Part shown: in pieces, positions 7,955-16,242 of the stretch
How positions within the stretch are numbered: position 1 is the stretch's first letter
How the letters are laid out: each line of letters begins with the position of its first letter
Assembly (NCBI GenBank): GCA_030831725.1
Contig: JAURKN010000213.1
Location: 1-19,629 of the forward strand
Length of the DNA: 19,629 nucleotides
Reading direction: 5' to 3'
Origin: Ferruginibacter sp.
GTDB lineage: Bacteria; Bacteroidota; Bacteroidia; Chitinophagales; Chitinophagaceae
Made by a program: the position numbers and the translations under genes
The notes under the pieces: generated by a model
What the model was told of the DNA's origin: nothing
The model's database searches: none
What the model saw: only the letters and a program-made list of their open reading frames with translations

Positions 7955-10900
7955 CTAAAATGATTTTTTGTGAATACTCACGGTTAAGATTTCATCATTC
8001 ACCTCAATGTTGGTAGCATCAGGTTCGATGGTTGCATAAAATTCAAGACTATCGGCTAAAATTTCGCGGCAAATATAGGTTTTATATTCAATTAGGGAGG
8101 GTTGCAAATGTGCATTTTCGCACAGTTTGACGTCTATTCTGTCTGTAAGTTCAAGTCCGTTTTCCTTTCTCAATTGCTGTATGCGGTTCACGAATTCTCG
8201 CGCATTTCCCTCATTTTGAAGCACTTGTGTGATTGTAATGTCTAATGCAACCGTTAGCGAGCCCTTTCCTGCGATTTCATAACCCGGGATGCTGTCTGTG
8301 GATATCTCAAGGTCTTCCGCAGTGATTTCTATGCATTCTTCTTGCTTTTCTGCATAATCAGGATTAAGGATATAGGAGCCCGCCAGGGTCATTTCAATCT
8401 CTTTATTGGTAAACTTTTCAATTTCGGTAGCGGCCCATTTCATTTTAGGACCGAGACGTTTACCCAAGGTTTTGAAGTTGGCTTTTGCTTTTTTGCGTAT
8501 AAAATCGTTTCCGGCATCCAAAATCTCTATTTCCTTGATATTGGTTTCTGATTTTATGATCTCTTCAATCAACCTGATTTCATTTGCCATACCCGGATTC
8601 AATGCAGGGATGAATACTTTTTGAAGAGGTTGCCTTACTTTGATGTTAACCTTTTTTCTTATTGATAAGATTAGGGAAGATGCATCCTGAGCTAACTGCA
8701 TCCTCTGCTCAAGTGCTAAGTCGATACCTGAAACATCGGCAACCGGAAAATGGGTGTGATGAACAGATCCAGCATCGAATCGGCCGGTAACGCCATTCAG
8801 GTTGCCAAAAAGCCATTCGGCGAAGAAGGGTGCAATCGGAGCGATGAGTTGAGATATGGTTTCAAGGCATTCATACAATGTCTGATAAGCACAGATTTTG
8901 TCAAATTCGTATTCTCCTTTCCAAAATCTTCTTCTGCATAGCCTTACATACCAGTTGGATAGCTGTGCATCTACAAATTCTTCTATAGCTCTTCCTGCCA
9001 TGGTTGGTTCGTATTGATCCAAACTTTCCTGTACTTGGGTGATGAGCGAGTTCAAGCATGAAATAATCCACTGGTCGATTTCAGGTCTGTCTTTCAGATT
9101 AATTTTCTCCTCTTTGTAAGAAAAACCATCTACGTTGGAATACAAGGCAAAGAACTGATAGGTATTATAGAGTGTGCCGAAAAATTTCCGCTGTACTTCT
9201 TTGATTCCTTCCTCATCAAATTTCAGACTATCCCATGGAGAGGCGTTTGTTATGAGGTACCATCTTGTCGCATCCGCTCCGTAGTTGTCGATGGTTTTAA
9301 ACGGATCAACCACATTCCCCAATCGCTTGCTCATCTTGTTGCCCGACTTGTCCAGCACGAGTCCGTTGCTTACCACGGTCTTATAAGCCACTTTATCAAA
9401 CAAAAGTACACTTAAGGCATGTAGGGTGTAGAACCAACCTCTTGTCTGATCAACACCTTCAGCAATGAAATCCGCAGGATAGTGTTTGCTTAGATCTATG
9501 TTTTTGTTGAATGGATAATGCCATTGTGCATATGGCATCGCTCCACTGTCGAACCATACATCAATCAGATCGGGAACCCTTTTCATAGGTTTGCCGGTTG
9601 CGCTCACCAAAATGATTTCATCAACATATGGCTTGTGTAGGTCCGAGGTTAATCTTTCAATTTTTTCTTCTGCATTTTCTCCTTCTGCAATGGTCAACAC
9701 TCCTGAATCAAGCGCCTTGGCAATCTCTTTTTTCAGGGTTTCAACCGATCCAACACAAATTTCTTCACTGCCATCATCGGTTCTCCATATCGGAAGGGGT
9801 GTACCCCAAAAACGACTTCTGCTGAGGTTCCAGTCGACCATGTTTTCGAGCCAGTTTCCAAAACGTCCGGTTCCTGTGCTTGCCGGTTTCCATTGGATGG
9901 TTTTGTTCAATTCCACCATTCTTTCTTTGGCTGCAGTCGTTTTGATGAACCAGGCATCAAGCGGATAATAGATGATGGGCTTGTCAGTTCTCCAACAATG
10001 CGGGTAACTATGCTCATATTTTTCAACTTTGAATGCACGGTTATCCTTTTTCAGCTGGATACATATGTCGACATTCACATCTGCATATTCTTTTTCGTCT
10101 CTGTAGTTTTTCACGTATCTGCCACTGTATGGTCCGGTGCCTTCTATGAATTTACCTTCTCTATCCACCAATGTCAGTATGCCAATGTTGTTTTTCTTTC
10201 CAACTCTGAAATCGTCGGCACCGAATGCCGGTGCGGTATGTACAATACCTGTACCATCTTCCGTTGTTACGAAATCTCCGGTGATCACCCTGAATGGCTT
10301 TGCTCCTGGTGTTTGTTCCTCTATGCGAGAAAGGTTGTTGGAATCGAAGGGAAGCAGTTGTTCGTAGGTCACATTTTCCAGTTCATTACCCAGGAAGCTT
10401 GTTTTAATGACCCAGGGAATTAGTTTATCACCGGCTTTAAAATCGGAAAATGGAAGATTTTCTCCTTCAGCTTTAAAGTGTTTACCGATCAAAGCTTTCG
10501 CAAGCACCACATTAACAGGAAGATGGGTATAAGGATTGAATGTTTCTACCAACACGTATTCGATTTCCGGTCCTACTGTTAATCCAAGGTTGGATGGTAA
10601 GGTCCATGGGGTTGTGGTCCATGCCATCAAATAGAAATCATCCACATTCACTGCACTCAATTGTGAAGAGAGAGATGAGGAAAGACTTTCTTTGTTAACG
10701 GCGAACATAACCACCGCGCTCGTGTCTTTCACGTCTTTGTATGTACCGGGTTGATTCAACTCATGAGAAGACAATCCAGTTCCTGCAGCAGGAGAGAAAG
10801 GTTGAATGCTTACGCTTTGATAGAGATATCCTTTTTTATAGAGTTCACTCAAACACCACCAAAGGGATTCGATGTAACTGTTTTCAAAAGTCACGTATGG

Positions 10901-11344
10901 ATTTTCCAGATCCACCCAATAACCCATTTTGCGTGTGATTTCGTCCCATTGGTCTTTGAACTGCATCACCACCTCGCGGCATTTCTTGTTGTATTCCTCT
11001 ACACTGATGCTTTTGCCAATGTCTTCTTTGGTTATGCCCAACTGTTTTTCCACACCCAATTCAACCGGTAATCCATGCGTATCCCAACCGCCTTTTCTTT
11101 CTACACGGAATCCCTGCATGGTCTTGTATCGACAAACCAAATCTTTTAGTGTTCTTGAGATCACATGATGGATGCCAGGCATACCATTGGCGCTTGGTGG
11201 GCCTTCGAAAAAAACAAAAGGGTTGTTTGCATCACGTATTTCGATGCTTTTTTCAAAAGAATGGTCCGACTCCCATTTTTCTCGGATGTTTTTCCCGATT
11301 TCAGGTAAGTTGAGTTGGGTATATTCTGGATATTTCTTAGCCAT
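7955..11344 (-). CDS. ileS: Isoleucyl-tRNA synthetase, IleRS2 type with GIHH signature
   Basis: The product has 1129 residues, the length expected for the eukaryote-like IleRS2 form. It charges tRNA-Ile with isoleucine in the cytoplasm. Visible features are FFEGPPSANG (45-54), the class I signature present as GIHH (57-60) where HIGH is expected, GGWDTHGLPVE, the editing domain with TTTPWTLPSNLG (about 244-255) and GTGIVHTAPAFGADDF, DVWFDSG, then KMSKR at 670-674, and the anticodon-binding domain with RPEIDQWI and LSNWYVRLCRRRFW. IleRS2 enzymes are naturally less sensitive to mupirocin, and the GXHH swap has been connected with even stronger resistance. The gene is the first of an operon with the DksA-like gene. 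The ATG at 11344-11342 is chosen because family homology starts at once (KKYPEYTQLNLPEI). Confidence 0.97.
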   Translation of the reverse strand: MAKKYPEYTQLNLPEIGKNIREKWESDHSFEKSIEIRDANNPFVFFEGPPSANGMPGIHHVISRTLKDLVCRYKTMQGFRVERKGGWDTHGLPVELGVEKQLGITKEDIGKSISVEEYNKKCREVVMQFKDQWDEITRKMGYWVDLENPYVTFENSYIESLWWCLSELYKKGYLYQSVSIQPFSPAAGTGLSSHELNQPGTYKDVKDTSAVVMFAVNKESLSSSLSSQLSAVNVDDFYLMAWTTTPWTLPSNLGLTVGPEIEYVLVETFNPYTHLPVNVVLAKALIGKHFKAEGENLPFSDFKAGDKLIPWVIKTSFLGNELENVTYEQLLPFDSNNLSRIEEQTPGAKPFRVITGDFVTTEDGTGIVHTAPAFGADDFRVGKKNNIGILTLVDREGKFIEGTGPYSGRYVKNYRDEKEYADVNVDICIQLKKDNRAFKVEKYEHSYPHCWRTDKPIIYYPLDAWFIKTTAAKERMVELNKTIQWKPASTGTGRFGNWLENMVDWNLSRSRFWGTPLPIWRTDDGSEEICVGSVETLKKEIAKALDSGVLTIAEGENAEEKIERLTSDLHKPYVDEIILVSATGKPMKRVPDLIDVWFDSGAMPYAQWHYPFNKNIDLSKHYPADFIAEGVDQTRGWFYTLHALSVLLFDKVAYKTVVSNGLVLDKSGNKMSKRLGNVVDPFKTIDNYGADATRWYLITNASPWDSLKFDEEGIKEVQRKFFGTLYNTYQFFALYSNVDGFSYKEEKINLKDRPEIDQWIISCLNSLITQVQESLDQYEPTMAGRAIEEFVDAQLSNWYVRLCRRRFWKGEYEFDKICAYQTLYECLETISQLIAPIAPFFAEWLFGNLNGVTGRFDAGSVHHTHFPVADVSGIDLALEQRMQLAQDASSLILSIRKKVNIKVRQPLQKVFIPALNPGMANEIRLIEEIIKSETNIKEIEILDAGNDFIRKKAKANFKTLGKRLGPKMKWAATEIEKFTNKEIEMTLAGSYILNPDYAEKQEECIEITAEDLEISTDSIPGYEIAGKGSLTVALDITITQVLQNEGNAREFVNRIQQLRKENGLELTDRIDVKLCENAHLQPSLIEYKTYICREILADSLEFYATIEPDATNIEVNDEILTVSIHKKSF
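11165..11176 (-). other. ileS: Altered class I signature codons (GIHH) in ileS
   Basis: Read on the minus strand, GGC ATC CAT CAT encodes G57-I58-H59-H60 within NGMPGIHHVISRT. In canonical class I synthetases this site reads HIGH, so the first and third residues look swapped. The text on both sides is normal, so this is not a sequencing slip or frameshift. Confidence 0.9.
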
Positions 11345-11388
11345 AAGTGAATTGATGGTCGTTGTGTTTGAGCGTTGATTTTAGGCTG

Positions 11389-11418
11389 CGAAGGTAATGA
11401 AATGTGAAATCTTTGCAA
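11389..11418 (-). promoter_or_regulatory. Candidate promoter of the ileS-dksA-like operon
   Basis: On the minus strand TTG (11418-11416) and TACCTTCG (11396-11389) are separated by 19 bases. The -7 element matches TAnnTTTG except for one T to C change. Transcription would start near 11383, giving a leader of about 40 bases to the ileS ATG. Confidence 0.5.
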
Positions 11419-11510
11419 GGAACAGAAAGATTGAACCCGCTCTACCAAACTTGGGCTTGATTTTCCTAAGAAAAAGTCACATCTGGTCAATTTTGGTCGC
11501 AAAACAAAAA

Positions 11511-11519
11511 TTATCCACA
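11511..11519 (+). promoter_or_regulatory. Perfect DnaA-box sequence upstream of gyrB
   Basis: TTATCCACA is an exact match to the strongest DnaA-box consensus. It lies in the 287-base gap between the divergent ileS and gyrB genes, about 70 bases before the gyrB -7 box, in an A-rich stretch. No second perfect box was found in the gap, so an origin is not claimed. A DnaA-regulated gyrB promoter or a chance match are the alternatives. Confidence 0.4.
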
Positions 11520-11582
11520 GTCTATCCGAAAAAAAGTGAGGATTTAAGGGCAAAAAAACAGGGATACCCCCTTTGAAAGAAG

Positions 11583-11590
11583 TATATTTG
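11583..11590 (+). promoter_or_regulatory. -7 promoter box of gyrB
   Basis: TATATTTG matches TAnnTTTG exactly. The start of transcription would fall near 11596, giving a leader of about 35 bases before the ATG at 11632. A TTTG at the usual 19-20 bases upstream is not visible, so the -33 half is weak or the promoter is activator-dependent. The box overlaps an in-frame GTG at 11590, which therefore cannot be the gyrB start if this promoter is used. Confidence 0.55.
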
Positions 11591-11631
11591 TGTTTTACAT
11601 TTTTCATGATTTCAATCCACGAATTAGAGCT

Positions 11632-13614
11632 ATGACGAGTACAACTCCAACAGACATTCCAACTCCCGTTTCTCCTTCATATAGTGCAGACAGTATCCAG
11701 GTTCTTGAGGGTTTAGAAGCCGTAAGAAAACGCCCCGCGATGTACATTGGCGACATAGGCGTCAAAGGGTTACATCACCTTGTTTATGAGGTGGTGGACA
11801 ATTCCATTGATGAGGCTTTGGCAGGGCATTGCAAAAACATTGAAGTAACCATACATGAAGACAATTCCATTTCTGTTCAGGATGATGGAAGGGGTATCCC
11901 GACAGGCATGCACACCAAGGAAAACCGAAGTGCCCTTGAGGTGGTGATGACCGTTCTTCATGCGGGAGGTAAATTTGATAAAGGATCATATAAGGTGTCA
12001 GGAGGTCTGCATGGTGTGGGTGTGAGTTGTGTGAACGCATTGAGTACCAAACTGCTTGTCACTGTACAAAGAGAAGGCAAAGTGTTCGAACAGGAATACG
12101 CAACAGGAATTCCACAATATTCCGTTCGCGAAATTGGCACATCAGAAACAACCGGAACCAAGGTTCATTTTTGGCCGGACGCTTCCATATTTACCAGCAC
12201 AGTATACAATCGCGAAATTCTCGAAGGGCGTATTCGCGAATTGGCGTATCTGAACAGAAAGATATCCATCACGATAAAAGATTTGAGAGAGTTGGATGAT
12301 GCAGGAAATCCTTACAGCAAGAATTTTTACAGTGAGGGAGGGATTGTTGAATTTGTAGAAAGCATCGACAAGACTGCGAACAGAGCGCCATTGATTCCCA
12401 CAACCATTTACTGCGAAGGGCTCGATGAGAAAACAAATGTGGCAGTCGAGGTCGCCATGGTCTACAACGCCAGCTATCAGGAACATCTTTTCAGCTACGT
12501 AAACAACATCAACACCATAGAAGGGGGTACGCATGTGGCAGGATTCAGACGTTCCATCACCCGTGTGTTCAAGAATTACGGCGAAAAGCAGGGGATGTTC
12601 GAAAAAGCGAAAGTCAGTATCGAGGGCGATGATTTCCGTGAAGGAATTTCCGCGATCATTTCCGTAAAAGTTCCCGAGCCTCAATTTGAAGGTCAAACCA
12701 AAACAAAATTGGGTAACAGTGAAGTGATGGGAATCGTGGATACCACACTCAGTCGTGTGCTTGAAGCCTATCTGGAGGAAAATCCAAGAGATGCGAAAAC
12801 CATCATACAAAAAGTAATACTTGCCGCACAGGCAAGGGCTGCAGCAAAGCGAGCCAGAGATATGGTTCAACGCAAAACCGTGCTTGTGGGCGGTGGGCTC
12901 CCTGGAAAACTTGCGGATTGCTCCGAAAAAGACCCCGGTAAGTGTGAACTGTTCCTGGTGGAAGGAGATTCCGCGGGTGGAACGGCAAAACAAGGACGTG
13001 ACCGCAGCTTCCAAGCTATACTTCCTTTGAGAGGTAAGATTCTCAACGTGGAGAAAGCGATGGAACATAAGATATACGACAATGAGGAAATTAGAAACAT
13101 GTTCACCGCGCTGGGTGTAAAAATTGGAACCGCGGAGGATGCGAAGGCGCTTGACATATCAAAACTCAGATATCATAAGCTGATCATCATGACGGATGCC
13201 GATGTTGATGGAAGTCATATCGCTACGCTGATTCTCACCTTCATCTTCCGATACATGAAAGAGTTGGTGGAGCAAGGTTGTGTGTACATCGCGCAGCCAC
13301 CATTGTACCTGGTTAAAAAAGGAAAGGATCAGGAATATGCATGGAATGATGAAGAGAGAAAAGCAACCGCCTTGCGTTTGGGACAAGGAAAAGAAGACAG
13401 TGTGACTATTCAGCGATATAAAGGATTGGGAGAGATGAACGCAGAACAATTATGGGAAACCACAATGAATCCTTTAACCAGAACACTCAAGCAGGTGACC
13501 ATCGACAGCCTCACAAATGCTGACGGGGTGTTCAGTATGTTAATGGGCGATGAGGTTCCGCCAAGAAGGGAATTCATTGAAACCCATGCGAAATATGCGA
13601 AAATTGATGTGTAA
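11632..13614 (+). CDS. gyrB: DNA gyrase subunit B
   Basis: The product has 660 residues. GyrB supplies the ATPase and Toprim parts of the A2B2 gyrase that introduces negative supercoils. The GHKL ATPase domain shows EVVDNSIDEALAGH and DDGRGIPTGMH, then GGLHGVGVSCVNALS. The transducer domain follows, with the active lysine in QTKTKLGN. The Toprim domain has EGDSAGG from residue 444 and the metal-binding DADVDG from 522. The C-terminal RYKGLGEMN and ending REFIETHAKYA are typical of Bacteroidota GyrB and not of ParE, and the protein lacks the large insertion found in E. coli GyrB. The start was set at ATG 11632 because the upstream in-frame GTG at 11590 overlaps the -7 promoter box and the extra 14 residues are not family sequence. 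It stands divergent from ileS and has no gyrA nearby. Confidence 0.97.
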   Translation: MTSTTPTDIPTPVSPSYSADSIQVLEGLEAVRKRPAMYIGDIGVKGLHHLVYEVVDNSIDEALAGHCKNIEVTIHEDNSISVQDDGRGIPTGMHTKENRSALEVVMTVLHAGGKFDKGSYKVSGGLHGVGVSCVNALSTKLLVTVQREGKVFEQEYATGIPQYSVREIGTSETTGTKVHFWPDASIFTSTVYNREILEGRIRELAYLNRKISITIKDLRELDDAGNPYSKNFYSEGGIVEFVESIDKTANRAPLIPTTIYCEGLDEKTNVAVEVAMVYNASYQEHLFSYVNNINTIEGGTHVAGFRRSITRVFKNYGEKQGMFEKAKVSIEGDDFREGISAIISVKVPEPQFEGQTKTKLGNSEVMGIVDTTLSRVLEAYLEENPRDAKTIIQKVILAAQARAAAKRARDMVQRKTVLVGGGLPGKLADCSEKDPGKCELFLVEGDSAGGTAKQGRDRSFQAILPLRGKILNVEKAMEHKIYDNEEIRNMFTALGVKIGTAEDAKALDISKLRYHKLIIMTDADVDGSHIATLILTFIFRYMKELVEQGCVYIAQPPLYLVKKGKDQEYAWNDEERKATALRLGQGKEDSVTIQRYKGLGEMNAEQLWETTMNPLTRTLKQVTIDSLTNADGVFSMLMGDEVPPRREFIETHAKYAKIDV

Positions 13615-13727
13615 TGCTATTGGATAATAAGACGGGGGATAAATTAATTTGCCGATTTTCTTATTTTTCCATAGCTTGAACAATTGATTAACAGCTTTTT
13701 TATTTTCTAACCATAAATTCAATTCAA

Positions 13728-13928
13728 ATGTCAAAAATGATCACCGCTTATTGCATGAAGACCAAAGAAAAAAATGTTCCAATGCAAGAAGCTGTTATTA
13801 CTAAAACCGCTCGTGGCGGATACATGGCTCAAGGTCATGATGGAAAAGGAAACAAAATGACAACCATGCTCGGAGAAGCCGCTGCTTTGCAGGCGGTGAA
13901 AGATGGTGTGGCTAAAAAAGGATGGTAA
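13728..13928 (+). CDS. Small DUF5679-like protein, degenerate zinc ribbon
   Basis: This is a 66-residue basic protein. Residues 6-47 follow the pattern of DUF5679 zinc ribbons (AYCxKCKxK ... G...CPxCGxKM): AYCMKTKEK, then GGYMAQGHDGKGNKMTTML. Only one of the four expected cysteines remains (C9); the second position is Thr, and the CPxC pair is replaced by a GHDGKGNK loop. A C-terminal helix with GEAAALQAVKDGVAKKGW follows. It reads like a well-folded, conserved small protein and not a chance frame: it has a normal codon pattern, an ATG in an AT-rich leader, and a strong terminator 17 bases after its stop. No function is known to me. It probably forms its own transcription unit or the tail of the gyrB unit. 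The DUF5679 relation is from recalled pattern, not from a search. Confidence 0.75.
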   Translation: MSKMITAYCMKTKEKNVPMQEAVITKTARGGYMAQGHDGKGNKMTTMLGEAAALQAVKDGVAKKGW

Positions 13929-13945
13929 ACCTAACTTTATCTTGA

Positions 13946-13977
13946 AAGGCCGTTCATTTGAACGGCCTTCTTTTTTT
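13946..13977 (+). terminator. Intrinsic terminator after the small DUF5679-like gene
   Basis: The 10-base-pair perfect stem AAGGCCGTTC (13946-13955) / GAACGGCCTT (13960-13969) has the four-base loop ATTT and is followed by C and then seven T. This is a classic strong rho-independent terminator. It separates the housekeeping genes from the type IX surface cassette. Confidence 0.95.
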
Positions 13978-14006
13978 GTATGGTTTTGAAATTCTGCATA
14001 TCTTTC
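13975..14006 (+). promoter_or_regulatory. Candidate promoter of the lectin/PorP cassette
   Basis: TTTG at 13975-13978 and TATCTTTC at 13999-14006 are separated by 20 bases, close to the Bacteroidota consensus, with one mismatch at the last position of the -7 element. The -33 half lies in the T-run of the preceding terminator. Transcription would start near 14012, leaving a leader of about 50 bases. The match is plausible but not strong. Confidence 0.35.
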
Positions 14007-14064
14007 AAAACAAGCGGATTAATTTCGATCCGATTCACTTTTTTCAAACACAATAGAATAATAC

Positions 14065-16212
14065 ATGAGAAAAGCCATTTTCACATTCTTGAGCTCATTT
14101 TTGGTATTGACTTCCTTCGGACAGGAGTATACCGTAAACGGCAACGCTTTCAGGGAGAGTTGCAGATGTTATACCCTGACGCCAAACAACATCACACAAC
14201 GAGGATCTGTTTGGAACAACAACAGGATTGATCTGAGTCAGTCTTTTGATTTCACATTTCAGGTTTTTTTAGGTTGTTCTGATAACAATGGAGCCGACGG
14301 AATGGCATTCGTGCTACAACCTATAAGTACCAGTGTCGGTGGAACAGGTCAGGGGATGGGATTCGGTTCCATCAATCCCAGCGTTGGAGTGACACTAGAT
14401 ACCTATCAGAATTCAAATCCGGATTCTGATCCATTCTACGACCACATTGCTATTCAGCTCAACGGAGATGTTTCTCATACCTCTGCAAACACTATTACGC
14501 CATTGACTCCAATTTCGGCAACCAGCAATAATGTGGAAGATTGTCAGAACCATAGTTTGAGAATTGTGTGGAATGCAACTTCCAAAACCATGTCTGTATT
14601 TTTTGACAACCAGCCAAGGGTTTCAGCAACTCGAGACATTGTAAATACTGTATTCGGTGGAAATCCATTGGTCTTCTGGGGCTTCACTGCCGCAACAGGA
14701 GCCCTGACCAATCTTCAGCGTTTTTGTACACCGCTCACTCCTTCATTTTATTTCTTGCCAACCCAAAAAAGATGTGTTGGCGAACCTGTAGTATTCAATG
14801 ATTCGACAATCAGTTTTACGGGAGCTCAAAAATACTACTGGAATTTCGGAGATGGTAGTCCGATAGATTCTGTAAATACCAGCCCTACTCATACATACGC
14901 AGTTGCGGGAAGTTATACAGTTACCTTGAGGGTGATTGGCAGAGACGGATGTGAGGAGGTGGCTACAAGAACCATACAAATCGGAGCAAAGCCAACTGCA
15001 GACTTCAGCTTTGTAGAAAATTGCAACCAAAATCTTGTTCAGTTTACAGATGCTTCTACCGTTGCGGGAAGTACAATCAATTCATGGTACTGGTATTTTG
15101 ATAATGGTCCTGCAACTTCCACGATTCAAAATCCATCAACCACTTATCCCACACAAGGAGTCAAGACCATTCGATTGGTTTCCACTTCGGCATTGGGCTG
15201 CTCATCAGACACTTTGGTGCGTCAGATCACATTGGGTGTTACCGCTTCTTTGGGTTCATTCAATTCGGTTTGCTCCGGTACTCCGACTTTCGCCTTGTCC
15301 GGAGGAGCCCCCGCACCATCAGCATCAGGTACAGGAACTTATTTTGGTCCGGGTGTCAACTCAGCGAATGGAAGTTTCAATCCTCAAACCGCAGGTGTAG
15401 GAACCCACATCATTTCTTATGTATACTCAACCACACTGGGATGTAAGGATACTGCCACATCAACCATCACTGTTACACCAAGCGTGAATGCGGCAATCAG
15501 CGGAAACAACAACATTTGTCTGCAAGATCAGCCGATCAGTCTTACAGCCACACCTGCTGGTGGCGTTTTTTCCGGAACGGGCGTTTCTTCCAGTGGTCAG
15601 TTTAATCCTGCAACAGCTGGAGTCGGTACACAAACCATCACATACGGTGTTACCAATGACCCATGTGTTGTTCCTGCAACTTTTGCCATCACTGTGAATC
15701 CGAATCCAACCAACATAAGTGCCGGACCGAGTCAAGCCATATTTTTAGGTGGCGGTGTCACCCTACAGGGCGTTGCTTCTGGAGGTACCTATACATGGAC
15801 TCCTCCGACAGGACTTTCCAACACTACGATTCTCAATCCTTTTGCCAACCCTACCCAAACCACAATCTATACATTGACAGTGGAGAACTCTTTTGGTTGC
15901 AAATCTTCAGATACCATGGTCGTAGATGTTTTCGCACCTTGTTTGGATCCGGCGAAAATATTCACACCAAACAATGACGGGTTGTACGATAAATGGATTG
16001 CATTCAACAGTTCATGTGTGAGTCAGGTTGAAGCGTTTGTGTATAACCGTTGGGGCGGTCAGGTTTATTATTCCAGAAATTATCAGAATAACTGGGATGG
16101 TACACATAACGGAAAACCCTTGCCGGATGCAACGTATTATTATGTACTCAACGTCACCGACATCACAGGAAAGAAATTCACCACCAAAGGAAATGTAACC
16201 ATCAAGAGATAA
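14065..16212 (+). CDS. Secreted L-type lectin / PKD adhesin with type IX (CHU_C, type B) sorting domain
   Basis: The product has 715 residues. A signal peptide (1-19) is cut before QEYT. Residues 21-230 are an L-type lectin domain with GADGMAFVLQ, VTLDTYQN, YDHIAIQLNG and the LRIVWN strand. Two PKD domains follow (about 233-310 and 312-391), the first with the classic YYWNFGDG near 257-264. Next are two related modules (about 392-472 and 473-546), each ending in a GxFNPxTAGVGT...ISY/ITY motif, then an Ig-like module with YTWTPPTGLSN (547-622). The last 90 residues are the gliding-motility/CHU_C domain: IFTPNNDGLYDKW, VYNRWGGQVY, NWDGTHNGKPLPDATYYYVL, and the final TIKR. This domain directs export by the type IX system. 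The protein probably binds glycans at the cell surface. A PorP/SprF gene follows after 30 bases. Confidence 0.92.
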   Translation: MRKAIFTFLSSFLVLTSFGQEYTVNGNAFRESCRCYTLTPNNITQRGSVWNNNRIDLSQSFDFTFQVFLGCSDNNGADGMAFVLQPISTSVGGTGQGMGFGSINPSVGVTLDTYQNSNPDSDPFYDHIAIQLNGDVSHTSANTITPLTPISATSNNVEDCQNHSLRIVWNATSKTMSVFFDNQPRVSATRDIVNTVFGGNPLVFWGFTAATGALTNLQRFCTPLTPSFYFLPTQKRCVGEPVVFNDSTISFTGAQKYYWNFGDGSPIDSVNTSPTHTYAVAGSYTVTLRVIGRDGCEEVATRTIQIGAKPTADFSFVENCNQNLVQFTDASTVAGSTINSWYWYFDNGPATSTIQNPSTTYPTQGVKTIRLVSTSALGCSSDTLVRQITLGVTASLGSFNSVCSGTPTFALSGGAPAPSASGTGTYFGPGVNSANGSFNPQTAGVGTHIISYVYSTTLGCKDTATSTITVTPSVNAAISGNNNICLQDQPISLTATPAGGVFSGTGVSSSGQFNPATAGVGTQTITYGVTNDPCVVPATFAITVNPNPTNISAGPSQAIFLGGGVTLQGVASGGTYTWTPPTGLSNTTILNPFANPTQTTIYTLTVENSFGCKSSDTMVVDVFAPCLDPAKIFTPNNDGLYDKWIAFNSSCVSQVEAFVYNRWGGQVYYSRNYQNNWDGTHNGKPLPDATYYYVLNVTDITGKKFTTKGNVTIKR

Positions 16213-16242
16213 CGAACCCGAACAAACGAAAAATAAAAGAAG

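Noticed and set aside
7353..8016. Two long plus-strand reading frames (201 and 217 residues) rich in Cys/Arg/Phe or Ala/Gly/Phe
   Set aside because: They are the complement of the Ala/Lys/Pro-rich tail of the DksA-like gene; the repeated GCN/AAA/CCN codons leave the opposite strand free of stops. They match no family and have no separate start signals.
11345..11631. Chromosomal replication origin in the ileS-gyrB gap
   Set aside because: Only one DnaA box is perfect, no box cluster or clear unwinding element is seen, and dnaA is not in the window.
12142..13068. 308-residue minus-strand frame
   Set aside because: It lies wholly inside gyrB, on the opposite strand, and its protein is a shadow rich in Phe, His and Cys with no family text.
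13615..13727. Possible promoter for the small DUF5679-like gene (TTG, 20 bases, TAGCTTGA)
   Set aside because: The -7 element matches only four of six fixed positions. The gap is AT-rich, so chance matches are common; no gyrB terminator was seen either.
13980..14231. 83-residue plus-strand frame before the first lectin gene
   Set aside because: It overlaps the start of the lectin gene in another frame, shows no family features, and the lectin ATG at 14065 begins a clear signal peptide.
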